Assembly: GCA_016291005.1 (NCBI GenBank)
Contig: JAEEVT010000004.1
Span: forward strand, 1 to 55,663
Direction of reading: 5' to 3'
Origin: Prevotella sp.
GTDB lineage: Bacteria > Bacteroidota > Bacteroidia > Bacteroidales > Bacteroidaceae
Length of the DNA stretch: 55,663 nt
Shown here: positions 38,601 through 45,093 of the stretch, one piece after another
Layout of the letters: each line of letters opens with the position of its first letter
Position numbering within the stretch: the stretch's first letter is position 1
Notes under the pieces: model-generated
What the model was told of the DNA's origin: nothing
The model's database searches: none
The model's input: the letters and a program-made list of their open reading frames with translations, nothing else
Made by a program: the position numbers and the translations under genes

Positions 38601-38721
38601 GACCATCGATGCCTATAGCATCCAGCCCGGTCAGACAGTTGAGACTCCCGTGGGCTCCAGCGGCATCTACATCGTCCGCGACACTACTGGCCGCTACATC
38701 AAGAAGATTTCAGTGAAGTAA
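26614..38721 (+). CDS. Giant YGGG-repeat secreted protein, 4035 aa, type IX-like C-terminus
   Basis: A 12.1-kb uninterrupted ORF. TTG 26614 is the only start that yields a full signal peptide (MKIRYTIINFLMLLSVVMAQ, cut near residue 22; stop at 26599). Residues about 28-1950 hold roughly three dozen (V/I/L)(Y/F)GGG or YGG(N/C/S) motifs (NVYGGGNAG, QLFGGGNGD, NVFGGGYMG) in strand-turn patterns, best read as a beta-solenoid. Residues about 1984-2940 carry six copies of a different EY-L-YF / Y-G-V module. About 3200-3300 has GLUG-like text, and about 3700 a WNDISLPF block. Residues about 3965-4035 form a beta-sandwich ending SSGIYIVRDTTGRYIKKISVK-like text, as in type IX sorting signals. No catalytic motif was seen. 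I infer a surface adhesin presented with the upstream fimbriae. Confidence 0.85.
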   Translation: MKIRYTIINFLMLLSVVMAQAQINIGGNVYGGGNAGKTGGSTSVTVHAGDINAVFGGARMANVEGSAFVHVDGEHASKYIVINKLYGGNDIAGTIGTSADIPTELTEVIKDNMTDKEKEGKNNIDNTWNAFVRISTKTTTTGTGDEAITTEAEGAQKIYIGQLFGGGNGDYYYRNDGDKHEIYESEQAYKNNETPIATNTTGFILPDLGKTYLEILGGSIVYAYGGGNNATITNRTVIALKNPSKVVTSIIDRSNPNANTDPEKGDVGELLTNARFEDKMGINTTFSYPKSDAFQIGRLFGGNNKADMAIRPRWNLQEGKVRNLYGGGNEGRMTSPEGLLLQIEGKGMVVDNVYGGCRKADVMPLDDDGKLVPYSQVQLDPADNPNNIPAGYASRVRVKAGHVNNVYGGNDISGNVYAGNTVGIMTHIYGDVYGGGNGSYAYTDNVKLKDNPRWSDFYYDPDEVLRAAGVSGVSPELRSVTALNLIRPNAEKVSILVRGTEGNPTIVDGGLYVGGNSASLRENVAGASSGDKTHIKIGSHVIIDKVFLGNNGENMIKDDEAEDPVSLRGEGVLRTLKRTDIASDGSKFNSMDLTKEGVFAKYMEGCAMKEKSAVVFENENSGDATTYIPYSTQFGSFYCGGNVGSMITEGMTTINFNYPVIIYDKLVGGSNNAVVLAGDYNARYEGGVIGNPDSNGNKITMNLSGLAIEPKRWKNENDKSDVSTLVWNVVDKDGQKVNPEDIPAIPADGKAVATDLERRLVGGNIYGGCCTSGVVDGNVIININATLMDRDKLFDDVEAAGEGLYGDDVLEQDTREYKIIERRSGVILDEQGMDVLGSALCLFGGGKGRETEVWGSTTVNLNQGFVFQVFGGSEEGIIGKAVDTGGTYTFKGKSFKEDEKYSCTINLRSPSDANAEAEFIYGGGFLGPVCGNTVLNLGKGRVFNTFAGSCNADILGHTETYMGRQIKDDGTDGEGFPYIEDYIYGGNDLGGSILGKADFTGRIREEVASKIHNANAPKNVSAYIEYQQGHAKGIFGGCYGTYDYKDPEYKDFFYTTGATDATEANLGTARPGYTKPRMDKAFVNFRPLNDAKLKVNGDNTISEIYGAGQGQPGDADRDIMQNSSYILIDIPQDMTNFDKEHGNLQVWGAGAWSGLGMRTYVEPGATGSAADAVSAIIDLPRGQLNAAYGGSYKEGFTRRTVVNVPTGSTVKLNKIFGGAYGISNNDICDVYEGNLNWNSENALTGYLYGGNNNARRTLYGRVNVNAPVWSDKTTGYMASVFGAGFGENTWSQYTEVNLNKGSQVYMVYGGGHNGRVANVATTKRMSEIDFEDPTYKGLKIADPYENGKAYVDNGLNNPLAKARHDGKKYNTNVIINKGAVVGSYAPGSTPGFVVTGGYAYGGGMGSSDKSRSGDVNGTTYIAMLGGTVEKDLVAAGSVGSVFDRYGTDKNGNKLKDDFGNDFVASATAFIGGGVVRNVFGGGYMGSVGKHKTTGQLKDGDGNPVTDKDGNPVIGEIDAAINASTENDIPAEAYVIIGIREDQTSEKLATALNYAKSESSDNVGTYGFFNGIPAVQRNVYGGGEGEDKAGGRGGAVFGRTNVIMNNGRIGYDWLNGDFVEKLNDETWIAENPNDSIGRLKDYGNIFGGGYSDKSNVDETNVVMYGGILRGSLHGGAELAAIGRGATRESGVANHKRDFEAIYKAGKTHVEMYNGHVKRNVFGGGKGYNVLGFGGKNELYTDGYVFGQTEVYIRGGEVGTEEGLADNNGNVFGGGDVGYVYSKGYSNPNSRKTGTGSPDHYYYYYNDGSGSGDNLTEDCKVVVSPYLQVKPGQSVTYDNKTYNAYDYVPTEYLNTLPKKQEVTDAEGKKTKQFTGDWLKLYTGVNNGVEGATEDTEERGIHIRNAVFAGGNVSSNNDKTYANATTVFGNTTATLFDVYHRDFITVGTEHIGGLYGGGNLSVVDGYRELNITNYGTDYYGLDSQITLDEYKSLSNRERAYFQLQYICSVDEVKFGDITYKKDQVLKEDEYLKLLEKYPEAKNSFTPYGFCSIYAGRLLNTIQRADFCGVFGSRMVLQGAKDRVADVGEDIDYTINRLGEVSLNQQRSAVEGETGDDVLHGNYFGIYSVVNYMGNLTSDVHFGDTYRGTDGKEVSGQTYYGYKKAQPTSSSRNFGSSFNQVALASGVFLELTTENSTADHKDYGYVTGVIELDLINVKRDEVGGGFVYAKNEHRIPRRYPNKKNVFLSEYNNLSGNEAVSNKQFRYYSAQEGPWPEEGAENVGGETDDRLYQYVVYETSGNFIHPKKKIVDDCYPINNAYIEGRTPYSEAHYWYVKGDVYIYDQKVSAYTGSANAYSKEVHLPLTITAASHGRLQLLNVKPNLYAYYMPTDDTGVDKVKIGSRVDTSGEPIDKVWVNNDADSYELNDVITWWDWHQLSPTERSYFVTQTYVNCVTCTIDDNEYEAGTYVMDQADYDTFMAASHDIRDTQGEHFKDEDGHDIGKSFVFRSSNNIGHDTGYVLTLDMNSPKVWDDYYTAIENGGTTSTTTTTISKVAYGQLSSADQYNYREGPTFRPLTTDVYGQRQYEEGTVITKETYDNSTPGSGDQATMEKAYVAFKTVTYTYNGQQKTAHPGTPIPESEYNAIDATAKASFGSALMCTSTVKLSSENYMLYGDLKTQEEINKMVVDFANIYDDDGHVIGHDNALEAEIRASMTPAYICSKAGGWGGMQLENTKNYDAITAWCSLPKSDRIDADGKDKFTFNYDGLDLINDADYLKVGTSVESPSHERTEQAFHSPYTDLVPVEYSAVFDQAEAKTVEFNNGTSRTFSPTAADADKRITNEQFENVRNDQRHYTRVSVKSGGEIIHIAKDNFVYNGIPYGKGQVVEETVATLTVNQDKVDAVQFTNTGSAADIKYYCYEDYGNVTKGTVINEEDYVLLPNHQKFFVIQGQEPTETTTLYVSRESDIYDLTKKKVITVVYQYTYYEDEDDGSVKLTNELHVVNIHLELESGVPQIGQLNPPSIVLPGDAVGLRPPEVKPGLYEILTNGWELYDNYDDAIKHQNGTTFVNNSTPVYWYQNQKAYVAFYSKTYLGFTYSNPVPVSVANYHDLDKVMQDKDNHMFVDHPDVERESKIYIDNRDCKSDATKSELDLLKDFFDLSTQTTVATSGATKDHALLNNRVLGANNLEFFLRSDVSPKAYTTWNSIGGGANDPCFSGTLHGDGYTIGNLSSSLFGKLCGNVYNLGVTGSFTGAGVAETGDGYVENCWVKTSAESGFAADTNPVFGHPTREANDGRGPIQVENCYYPESNHYLTKDYGHGMARQMPDKDFYNGEVAYNLNGFYLKKRYYDKVVPSGDVAEYLYLKSESNTTLPADMSTAKYPAGYAVYQPGVKMPEGELKPWLGYVENRFYDGDYRYANGEIPTTAEIRMRNITTGEGEEAVTTTYFTPIWPDDYIFFGQALTYGHVGNREHQETPSRINKSQERILTSADGNRVYRAPAYFRSKVKDVAHFNPYAIFAQTKKDDPTVIAYKDMTAIDFSGGLASDETNSYQYGMDDDGHFFHPLLDDDGLTLFQNMDLTRNLLVYTGTPGGTEEGQTPTASQKTANVVSTYLHDEAYVEKNDTYHTVAPWNSESDAVRGHWVQKMGENNYVASLDHLLVDLYDFNAPIAYKFANDKRMWYQRKPDNYVGVKKDDGTYTDSHLGWNDISLPFKADIVTTNQKGELTHFYKKQDSDGFEKGYDSGHEYWLRGLKGGGHTSTSDANVYEAILSYPDANNADGNKNYTNTFLWDYYYSWNSRDDLNNDDYQQGDDNGKYYSEARQFADYPRLAAATPYIIGFPGDRYYEFDLSGEFKAETTLTPNPTPLGQQTITFASATGASIGVSDDQMGGVNDGNYTFKPNYLAKVLTTSDYVLKADGSSYVKATAGTTALPFRPYFTSANGARSIIFSDETSSLRGQEGEPSIGDELAGTLDITTRRKMIVVTSQLRHDTDIRIFGVNGQTIDAYSIQPGQTVETPVGSSGIYIVRDTTGRYIKKISVK

Positions 38722-38728
38722 AAACGAC

Positions 38729-41700
38729 ATGACACAAGATTTGAACTGCATGATTTGGAAGAAAATATTCCCAAACAAAGATACCTATATTCTCCGAAAT
38801 GCCCTCGTTTTGGCGGTCTTGATGCTGGCCGGAATTACCGGGGCGTGGGGGGAAAACATAACAAGCTTAAGCGATATAACTGCATCTGATGGTAATTATG
38901 TCATTACACAGGATATTTCGGGAGGAACACCTGGCGTTAGCACTTTTAGTGGCACGCTAGAGGCGGCTATCAATCCAGTAACAAAGATGCCTTACCGCAT
39001 TAGTGGTCTTACGGCACCCTTATTCACAACTCTTACCGGTACGGTAAAGAACCTTGTGCTTGAAACAGTTTCTATAAGTAGTCATGATGGTAATACTGGC
39101 GCAATCGCCTGCACAGCCAACGGTTCTGCACGTATCTACAATGTAGGAATCTTGAGTGGCTTAGTAGGTGGAACAGGTTATACAGGAGGACTGGTTGGCT
39201 TCCTTGATGGTACTGCTCGTGTCATCAATTGCTATAGTTATGCCAATATTACGGGGGGGGACGAAAAGGGTGGTATAGTAGGTTATAATAATGTAGCCTC
39301 TACCCAGAGCAATTTGAAAACAATAGTGATGAACTGTATGTTCTATGGTGATATTGTTGACGGAGGAATCATTTCGCCCATCTATGGAGGTGCGGAAATA
39401 AACAATGTATCAGGTGGTTTGAACAATTATAATTACTATCGTTACAGATCCCGTTATAGTAAAGAGAAGAAGATTACTAAATACAACAGAGCACTGGCGA
39501 TGGAAGAGAAGTTTATCACTCGCTTCGAGCGTTATCGTCTGTTGCTGAACAGTAATAAGAAGTTAGCAGCTAAGTATGCCTCTACCGAAACGGTGACCGT
39601 CAACCCTGATGACATGGCGAAATGGGTGCTTGAAACGGCGGACAGAAGTATTAGAGGCCGTGATCCGTATCCATATCCTATACTTAAGGCGCAGGGCAAG
39701 TATCCTTCCATTATCAATTATGATACAACAAATGCTCCTGATAGTGCTTCGGTAGGAAGGTTGAATGGTGGAAAGTTAGGCTCGAAGACGTTGGAAGTGA
39801 CCATTCTTAAAAAGAGTCAGAAAACAACAGGTGGACAGAGTTGGCCTACTGCTATAGCCAGCGACGTACAGACAACGAGTCTTACATTGACTCGCACCGA
39901 TAAGGACACCGTACGTTTCAACTACAGTTACGACAAGGTGCAGTTGCCATATTACAATGACATAGGTACGGGTAATTACACGGAAAACCGTGTTGTAACG
40001 GGTTGGAAGATAACAAGCATTACGGGTGGCACAGAGGGTACTTATACAGAAAGTGACAGCTGGGGTGGCTATAACTTTGCTGACCGCCACTGTACAAAAA
40101 AAGACAAGTATGACATTAGCAAGCGTGTCTTCTCGCAGGGTGCTTACTGGGATGTGCCAGAAGGTGTTACGGCTATCACCATAGAGCCTTACTGGGCTAT
40201 AGCCAACTACGTTTCAGACGAAACTTACGATGTTGTATATGCCAGAGACTATGCACTAAAGACTTTCACTCCGTTTGGAACACAATACAGTAACAATTCG
40301 GACATAGATATTCACGGTGATGGTAACAACCAGAAAGTCTATACATCAATAGCCAATGCTCTTGCTGGCTTTAACAATTCAAGCAAGACGGTGTATGACC
40401 AGGCAGTGGTGCTTGTGGGTAATCTGCATCAGTATGCCGATCCTACGAAAGTTGAAACGCCATATACAGTCATGTCCATTGACATGAATCATGACAACGA
40501 GCCAGACTATAGTTACATTTGCAGCCATGACAATAGAAAACCGATTTCACCTATCCGCTTTGACTTCCTTAATATCATGGGTATAGCAGAGGCTCAACTG
40601 CCTAAATTGACAGACATTAAGGATCGTTTTCGCAACGTATCCATATTCAATTTGAAGGGATGGTTTGAGGTTACGAATACTTGCGTGGTGAATTTTTCAC
40701 AGTTCGAATATGACAATAGTACTGGTGCTGCTAATGCAACCGTAAAATCATCTGCTCCATTGATTCTTCTTGGTGGTACGTATGAGCAGTTTGTTTCCAC
40801 ACAAAAGGCAACGCTTGATACCAAAACCCCCAAAACGAAATATATACATATTGGTGGCAATGCTTGGTTTGCAAAATTCGGTAATGGTACGCACAGTGAC
40901 GGTAACAAGTTTACACCTCATGTTCCCATTTCTGTAACAGGTGGTGATTATGACGAGTTCTATCTGTCGGGTACCTATCAGCCTAATATTACAAATATGA
41001 AACCAGACAATGCCGAGTGCTATGTAAGTGGTGGTCGTTTCGGTGATATGGCAGGTGCCTCATTGGAAGCAATCCAAGGTGATGTGCAATGGCAGATAGA
41101 CTATGCCGACATCACCAATTTCTATGGTGGCGGTGTAAATGGTAATAATCCGATAACTGGTGATATCAAGGTTGATATGACTCGTAGTCATGTGGGACGA
41201 TATTGCGGTGGTCCGAAGTTCGGCGATATGTCGACGGGCAAGAATGTTACAACAAATGCCTATGACTGCACCTTCGACACTTTCTTCGGTGCAGGGTTTG
41301 GCGGTAATTCATACAATAGGGTGAAATATAGAGATGTGGAAAATGGTATGCCAGCCAGTTACCAAAATCTGTACAAGGATGACCGTGGTAAATATTTCGA
41401 TGGTGAAACAACACTTGCTTATAGTAGTAAGCCAGACTACGGGAAAAAAGGTAAAGGCGTAGCTACGGATTTTGACTATGAGTATTTCATTTGGTCATCA
41501 GGTACAACTGGTGCACGTTTCTATGTGCAGTTTGTTTCTTTCTCTCTTGCAAGAACTAACAATGTTACTTCCAACCTTACAGGATGTACCATCAATGAAA
41601 ACTTCTATGGTGGTGGTAGCCTTGGTAAGGTAAATGGTATCGCGACTTCCACGCTTGACGGCTGTACGGTGAAAGGCAACGTGTTTGGTGGAGGTTATTC

Positions 41701-44700
41701 TGCCACGCTGCCCAAGATTGGGGTACGAAATACTCCAGCCTTCGTTGCTGGCAAGGAACCCAGTAAGAATATCAATATCGGCATGTTTGAGGAGGGTGAG
41801 ATAGCAGATACGGTAAATTACGAGTGGAAACATATTGATTCTATGCCAGCTGACGGTTCTGCAGGTATGAAAAGTTCTTCGGAAGGAAAATTTGTATATA
41901 CCGATGAAGACTTGACTACACTCGGACAGGTAGGAACGGTCAATTTGACCATCACGAACAACACCACCGTTGGTGAAAGTGTCTATGGCGGTGGTGAGGA
42001 GTCGGCTGTCGACGGTGACACAGATGTTACTATGAATAGCGGATATGTTGGCGTCCAAAATACAGGCACATTCGGTTACAGATGGGGTAACGTCTATGGA
42101 GGCGGCAAAGGTAAAATTGAAATAAAGGATGATGGCAGTTCTGAGCTTGTCGTGAAGAGTAAGGACGACTTGGATGCAGGACTAGTGAAAGGTAATACTA
42201 ATGTCACCATCAACGGTACGACGGAAGCGACGAAAATACTCCATAATGTATATGGCGGTGGCGCCGTGGGTTCTGTTGGAACGTTTGATCGTGATGCAAA
42301 TGGTATGCCAACAGCATGTGCTGCAAATACGGGTTTGGCTACAGTTACCATCAATGGTGGAACGATTGGTCATAATCGCGAGGACACCGGTATGGTGGAT
42401 GGCTCATCGCGTGGTTGGGAAGGCAATCCAAATGGAGAAGGAGCTTTCGCTTTCCTAAACCAGTTGGCATGGGTCAACAATACAATTGTTTCTATTGGTG
42501 ATGCCACTTCTCCTGCTGAAGATAAAGGGCCAAAGATCTTGGGTTCTGTCTATGGCGGAGGCGAGAACGGACACAACCATGAGAATGCTGTTATTACCGT
42601 GAATAAGGGGACTATTGGTAATTCTAGTTCTGAGGCAGCAAGCTATGACTGCGGCAATATCTATGGTGCTGGTTGTGGTACGGATACCTTCTGGAAGGAT
42701 GATAATAATAACGGGGAGGTTGATGATGGCGAAAATAATCATCACAACCCCATGGCAGGAATAGTGCGTGGTACGACGTCGATAACCATCAATGGCGGTC
42801 AGGTGCTACGAAATGTCTATGGTGGCGGCGCTATGGGATCTGTAGGAACATACACCTATGACGAAAATGGTTTGCCTGGTGGATGCACAAGTGCAACCGG
42901 CAAGACCACGATAAACGTTAATGGTGGTGTAATTGGTGCCGATGATAGTGAGTATGGCAATGTCTATGGTGGCCCCAAGGGCAACCTCAGCGAAACTGAA
43001 TTCTCTGCTAGCGTTAGGGATACGGAAGTGAATATCAAACCTCATCCTAGTGATACTTCTAAGCCAGGAGCCGACGTCAAGGGTTCTGTCTTCGGTGGTG
43101 GTGAAGCCGGTATCGTCAAGGAAAAGGTTGTGGTTAACATGCTCGGTGGCACTGTTGGCAAAGATGTCTATGGTGGCGGCGCTTTGGCGAATACAAATAC
43201 TAATGTGAGCGATGTCGCCTCTGCCAAGACCGTTAATACAACGGTCAATCTGCATGGAGGTGCAATTAACCGTAACGTCTATGGCGGCGGTTTGGGCAAG
43301 ATTGCTGTTGGTACAGAAGGTCAGGACGGTTATGAGGCAGGTGTCGAAGCCAAAGTATTTGGCGATGTGCTGGTAGAACTGAACGGTACGAAGGTGACAG
43401 ACGAAGGCGGAACGGTGACTTGGCCTGATAACTGTGTGGTGAAAGGTGATATCTTTGGCTGTAACAATCTCAACGGCAGTCCGCAACATGCAGTTACCGT
43501 CCACGTCTATAAGACGGTGGGATATGAAGGCCATGCTGGAACTGCAAGCGATAAGCTGGACAGCAACAACAAGGCAGACCACACCTACCATGTATCTGCT
43601 GTCTATGGTGGTGGTAATCTCTCCGCCTTTATGCCTGATGTAAAAGCTGTAGTCGATACTGTTCAGGCTCGTGTCATCATCGACGGCTGTGACAGGACCA
43701 GCATCCGTCAGGTATATGGCGGTGGTAATGCTGCTTCTGCTCCTGCCACCAACGTTACCGTCAATGGTACATACGAGATAGAGGAACTCTTTGGCGGTGG
43801 TAATGGATTGGATGATATTACCATCAACAGTGTCACGATGGCCAATCCTGGTGCCAACGTTGGTTATAAGAACTATTCTACGTATGATTCTGAGAAGAAC
43901 GAATGGGTTGATAACGCTGATGCTGACACCAAAGACAAGAGACAGGCAGACAATTCGGCTTATGTCTATGGTAGTGGCAGGGCTTCTGTGAACATCTATG
44001 GAGGTAAGATTCACCGTGTCTTTGGCGGCTCCAATACAAAAGGCAATGTACGTGAAACGGCTGTAACACTGCTTGACGAAATGGGCGGCTGTGAATTCTG
44101 TATCGATGAGGCATATGGTGGTGGCAAGAGTGCATCTATGGATGCTGAGGCTCAGCTGCTGATGGCTTGTATCCCTGGTCTGCAAGCCGTTTATGGTGGC
44201 GCTGAGGATGCTGATATCAACGACAACGTGACGCTGAATATCACCAACGGAACGTTCAAGCGTGTCTTTGGAGGCAATAATGTCAGTGGAACCATTCGTG
44301 GCGCTATTACCGTGAATGTCGAAGAAACAGGCTGTCGGCCAGTCATCATCGGCGAACTTTATGGTGGTGGTAACCAAGCTGGCTATTCCGTTTATGGCTA
44401 TAAGGAAGTGACGGAAAACGGTAAGAAAGTTTGGAAGCCTCGCGAGTCGAATAATGATAGTGGTACAGGTCCAGCCAATCCTTATAACGACCCAGAAGTC
44501 AATGTCAAGTCATTTACCAGTATTGGTAATATCTTCGGTGGTGGCTATGGTAGCGGTGCTACGATGGTAGGCAATCCAACGGTGAATATTAACGAGGTGA
44601 TTGGTAAATTCGCTACCGATGGAGAGAATAACTCCGATTATGACGAGACAGGCTATAAGGGTAAAACGATTACGGTTGATGACCACGATGTGGCCTTGCC

Positions 44701-44986
44701 GTCTCACGCCAAAGGAAAGATAGGTGCCATAGGTCAGGTCTTCGGCGGAGGTAATGCTGCCAAGGTCATTGGCGACACTCATGTCAATGTTGGTACTCAA
44801 GGTACTATAGACTTTGTTACTAAGGCAAGTGGAGAAAGCGCCCCTCAAACTGGTGTTCAGGTTGTCGGAGTTGACATTCGCGGTAATGTCTATGGTGGTG
44901 GTAACAATGCGGAAGTGACGGGTTCGACGAATGTTCATATAGGAAAAGAAGAGACGTCGAGCGGGAATCAGTCGCAGGGAGATTAA
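38729..44986 (+). CDS. Giant YGGG-repeat secreted protein, 2085 aa
   Basis: It starts 7 nt after the 4035-aa gene, so it is surely co-transcribed. The signal peptide (YILRNALVLAVLMLAGITGA, cut after AWG near residue 41) works from ATG 38729 or ATG 38750. Residues about 147-190 contain GLUG-type repeats (GGLVGFLDGTARVINCYSYA). From about residue 795 to the end there are roughly two dozen VYGGG/VFGGG motifs separated by strand-like NVTINGGT segments, the same solenoid as in its neighbour. Residues 1324-1335 read as an EF-hand-like calcium loop. A G8 tract covers codons 175-178. The protein ends VHIGKEETSSGNQSQGD without a type IX sorting domain, so it may be truncated, exported differently, or bound to its partner. 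Confidence 0.82.
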   Translation: MTQDLNCMIWKKIFPNKDTYILRNALVLAVLMLAGITGAWGENITSLSDITASDGNYVITQDISGGTPGVSTFSGTLEAAINPVTKMPYRISGLTAPLFTTLTGTVKNLVLETVSISSHDGNTGAIACTANGSARIYNVGILSGLVGGTGYTGGLVGFLDGTARVINCYSYANITGGDEKGGIVGYNNVASTQSNLKTIVMNCMFYGDIVDGGIISPIYGGAEINNVSGGLNNYNYYRYRSRYSKEKKITKYNRALAMEEKFITRFERYRLLLNSNKKLAAKYASTETVTVNPDDMAKWVLETADRSIRGRDPYPYPILKAQGKYPSIINYDTTNAPDSASVGRLNGGKLGSKTLEVTILKKSQKTTGGQSWPTAIASDVQTTSLTLTRTDKDTVRFNYSYDKVQLPYYNDIGTGNYTENRVVTGWKITSITGGTEGTYTESDSWGGYNFADRHCTKKDKYDISKRVFSQGAYWDVPEGVTAITIEPYWAIANYVSDETYDVVYARDYALKTFTPFGTQYSNNSDIDIHGDGNNQKVYTSIANALAGFNNSSKTVYDQAVVLVGNLHQYADPTKVETPYTVMSIDMNHDNEPDYSYICSHDNRKPISPIRFDFLNIMGIAEAQLPKLTDIKDRFRNVSIFNLKGWFEVTNTCVVNFSQFEYDNSTGAANATVKSSAPLILLGGTYEQFVSTQKATLDTKTPKTKYIHIGGNAWFAKFGNGTHSDGNKFTPHVPISVTGGDYDEFYLSGTYQPNITNMKPDNAECYVSGGRFGDMAGASLEAIQGDVQWQIDYADITNFYGGGVNGNNPITGDIKVDMTRSHVGRYCGGPKFGDMSTGKNVTTNAYDCTFDTFFGAGFGGNSYNRVKYRDVENGMPASYQNLYKDDRGKYFDGETTLAYSSKPDYGKKGKGVATDFDYEYFIWSSGTTGARFYVQFVSFSLARTNNVTSNLTGCTINENFYGGGSLGKVNGIATSTLDGCTVKGNVFGGGYSATLPKIGVRNTPAFVAGKEPSKNINIGMFEEGEIADTVNYEWKHIDSMPADGSAGMKSSSEGKFVYTDEDLTTLGQVGTVNLTITNNTTVGESVYGGGEESAVDGDTDVTMNSGYVGVQNTGTFGYRWGNVYGGGKGKIEIKDDGSSELVVKSKDDLDAGLVKGNTNVTINGTTEATKILHNVYGGGAVGSVGTFDRDANGMPTACAANTGLATVTINGGTIGHNREDTGMVDGSSRGWEGNPNGEGAFAFLNQLAWVNNTIVSIGDATSPAEDKGPKILGSVYGGGENGHNHENAVITVNKGTIGNSSSEAASYDCGNIYGAGCGTDTFWKDDNNNGEVDDGENNHHNPMAGIVRGTTSITINGGQVLRNVYGGGAMGSVGTYTYDENGLPGGCTSATGKTTINVNGGVIGADDSEYGNVYGGPKGNLSETEFSASVRDTEVNIKPHPSDTSKPGADVKGSVFGGGEAGIVKEKVVVNMLGGTVGKDVYGGGALANTNTNVSDVASAKTVNTTVNLHGGAINRNVYGGGLGKIAVGTEGQDGYEAGVEAKVFGDVLVELNGTKVTDEGGTVTWPDNCVVKGDIFGCNNLNGSPQHAVTVHVYKTVGYEGHAGTASDKLDSNNKADHTYHVSAVYGGGNLSAFMPDVKAVVDTVQARVIIDGCDRTSIRQVYGGGNAASAPATNVTVNGTYEIEELFGGGNGLDDITINSVTMANPGANVGYKNYSTYDSEKNEWVDNADADTKDKRQADNSAYVYGSGRASVNIYGGKIHRVFGGSNTKGNVRETAVTLLDEMGGCEFCIDEAYGGGKSASMDAEAQLLMACIPGLQAVYGGAEDADINDNVTLNITNGTFKRVFGGNNVSGTIRGAITVNVEETGCRPVIIGELYGGGNQAGYSVYGYKEVTENGKKVWKPRESNNDSGTGPANPYNDPEVNVKSFTSIGNIFGGGYGSGATMVGNPTVNINEVIGKFATDGENNSDYDETGYKGKTITVDDHDVALPSHAKGKIGAIGQVFGGGNAAKVIGDTHVNVGTQGTIDFVTKASGESAPQTGVQVVGVDIRGNVYGGGNNAEVTGSTNVHIGKEETSSGNQSQGD
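39253..39260 (+). repeat. G8 homopolymer in the 2085-aa gene
   Basis: Eight consecutive G at codons 175-178 (ITGGDE). Such tracts slip during replication. A gain or loss of one G would truncate the protein soon after its signal peptide and first repeats. Confidence 0.9.
42698..42733 (+). other. EF-hand-like calcium loop in the 2085-aa protein
   Basis: Residues 1324-1335 read DDNNNGEVDDGE, matching the DxNxNGxVDxxE pattern of a calcium loop. It is a single copy, placed between two YGGG units, and may stiffen the rod in calcium. Confidence 0.6.
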
Positions 44987-44993
44987 GACGGGA

Positions 44994-45083
44994 CAGACCA
45001 AAACAACTTGTTTTGGTCTGCTTCGAGCGTAGATTTCTTGAGGAAATCACGGTGATTTCCTGACCAAAACAAGTTGTTTTGGT
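44994..45083. terminator. Palindrome cluster between convergent genes
   Basis: Three near-perfect palindromes lie between the 2085-aa gene and vanZ. They are 44994-45020 (CAGACCAAAACAA arms), 45042-45060 (GGAAATCAC arms) and 45063-45083 (ACCAAAACAA arms). The first and third share the same core with opposite centre base. They probably act as a two-way transcription stop, although classic T-runs are weak. Confidence 0.6.
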
Positions 45084-45093
45084 GTGAGGGCTT

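Noticed and set aside
26614-38721. Assembly artefact or fused genes for the 12-kb ORF
   Set aside because: The frame stays open with normal codon use, a signal peptide at one end and a sorting-type domain at the other. The repeat units differ enough not to suggest collapsed or duplicated reads.
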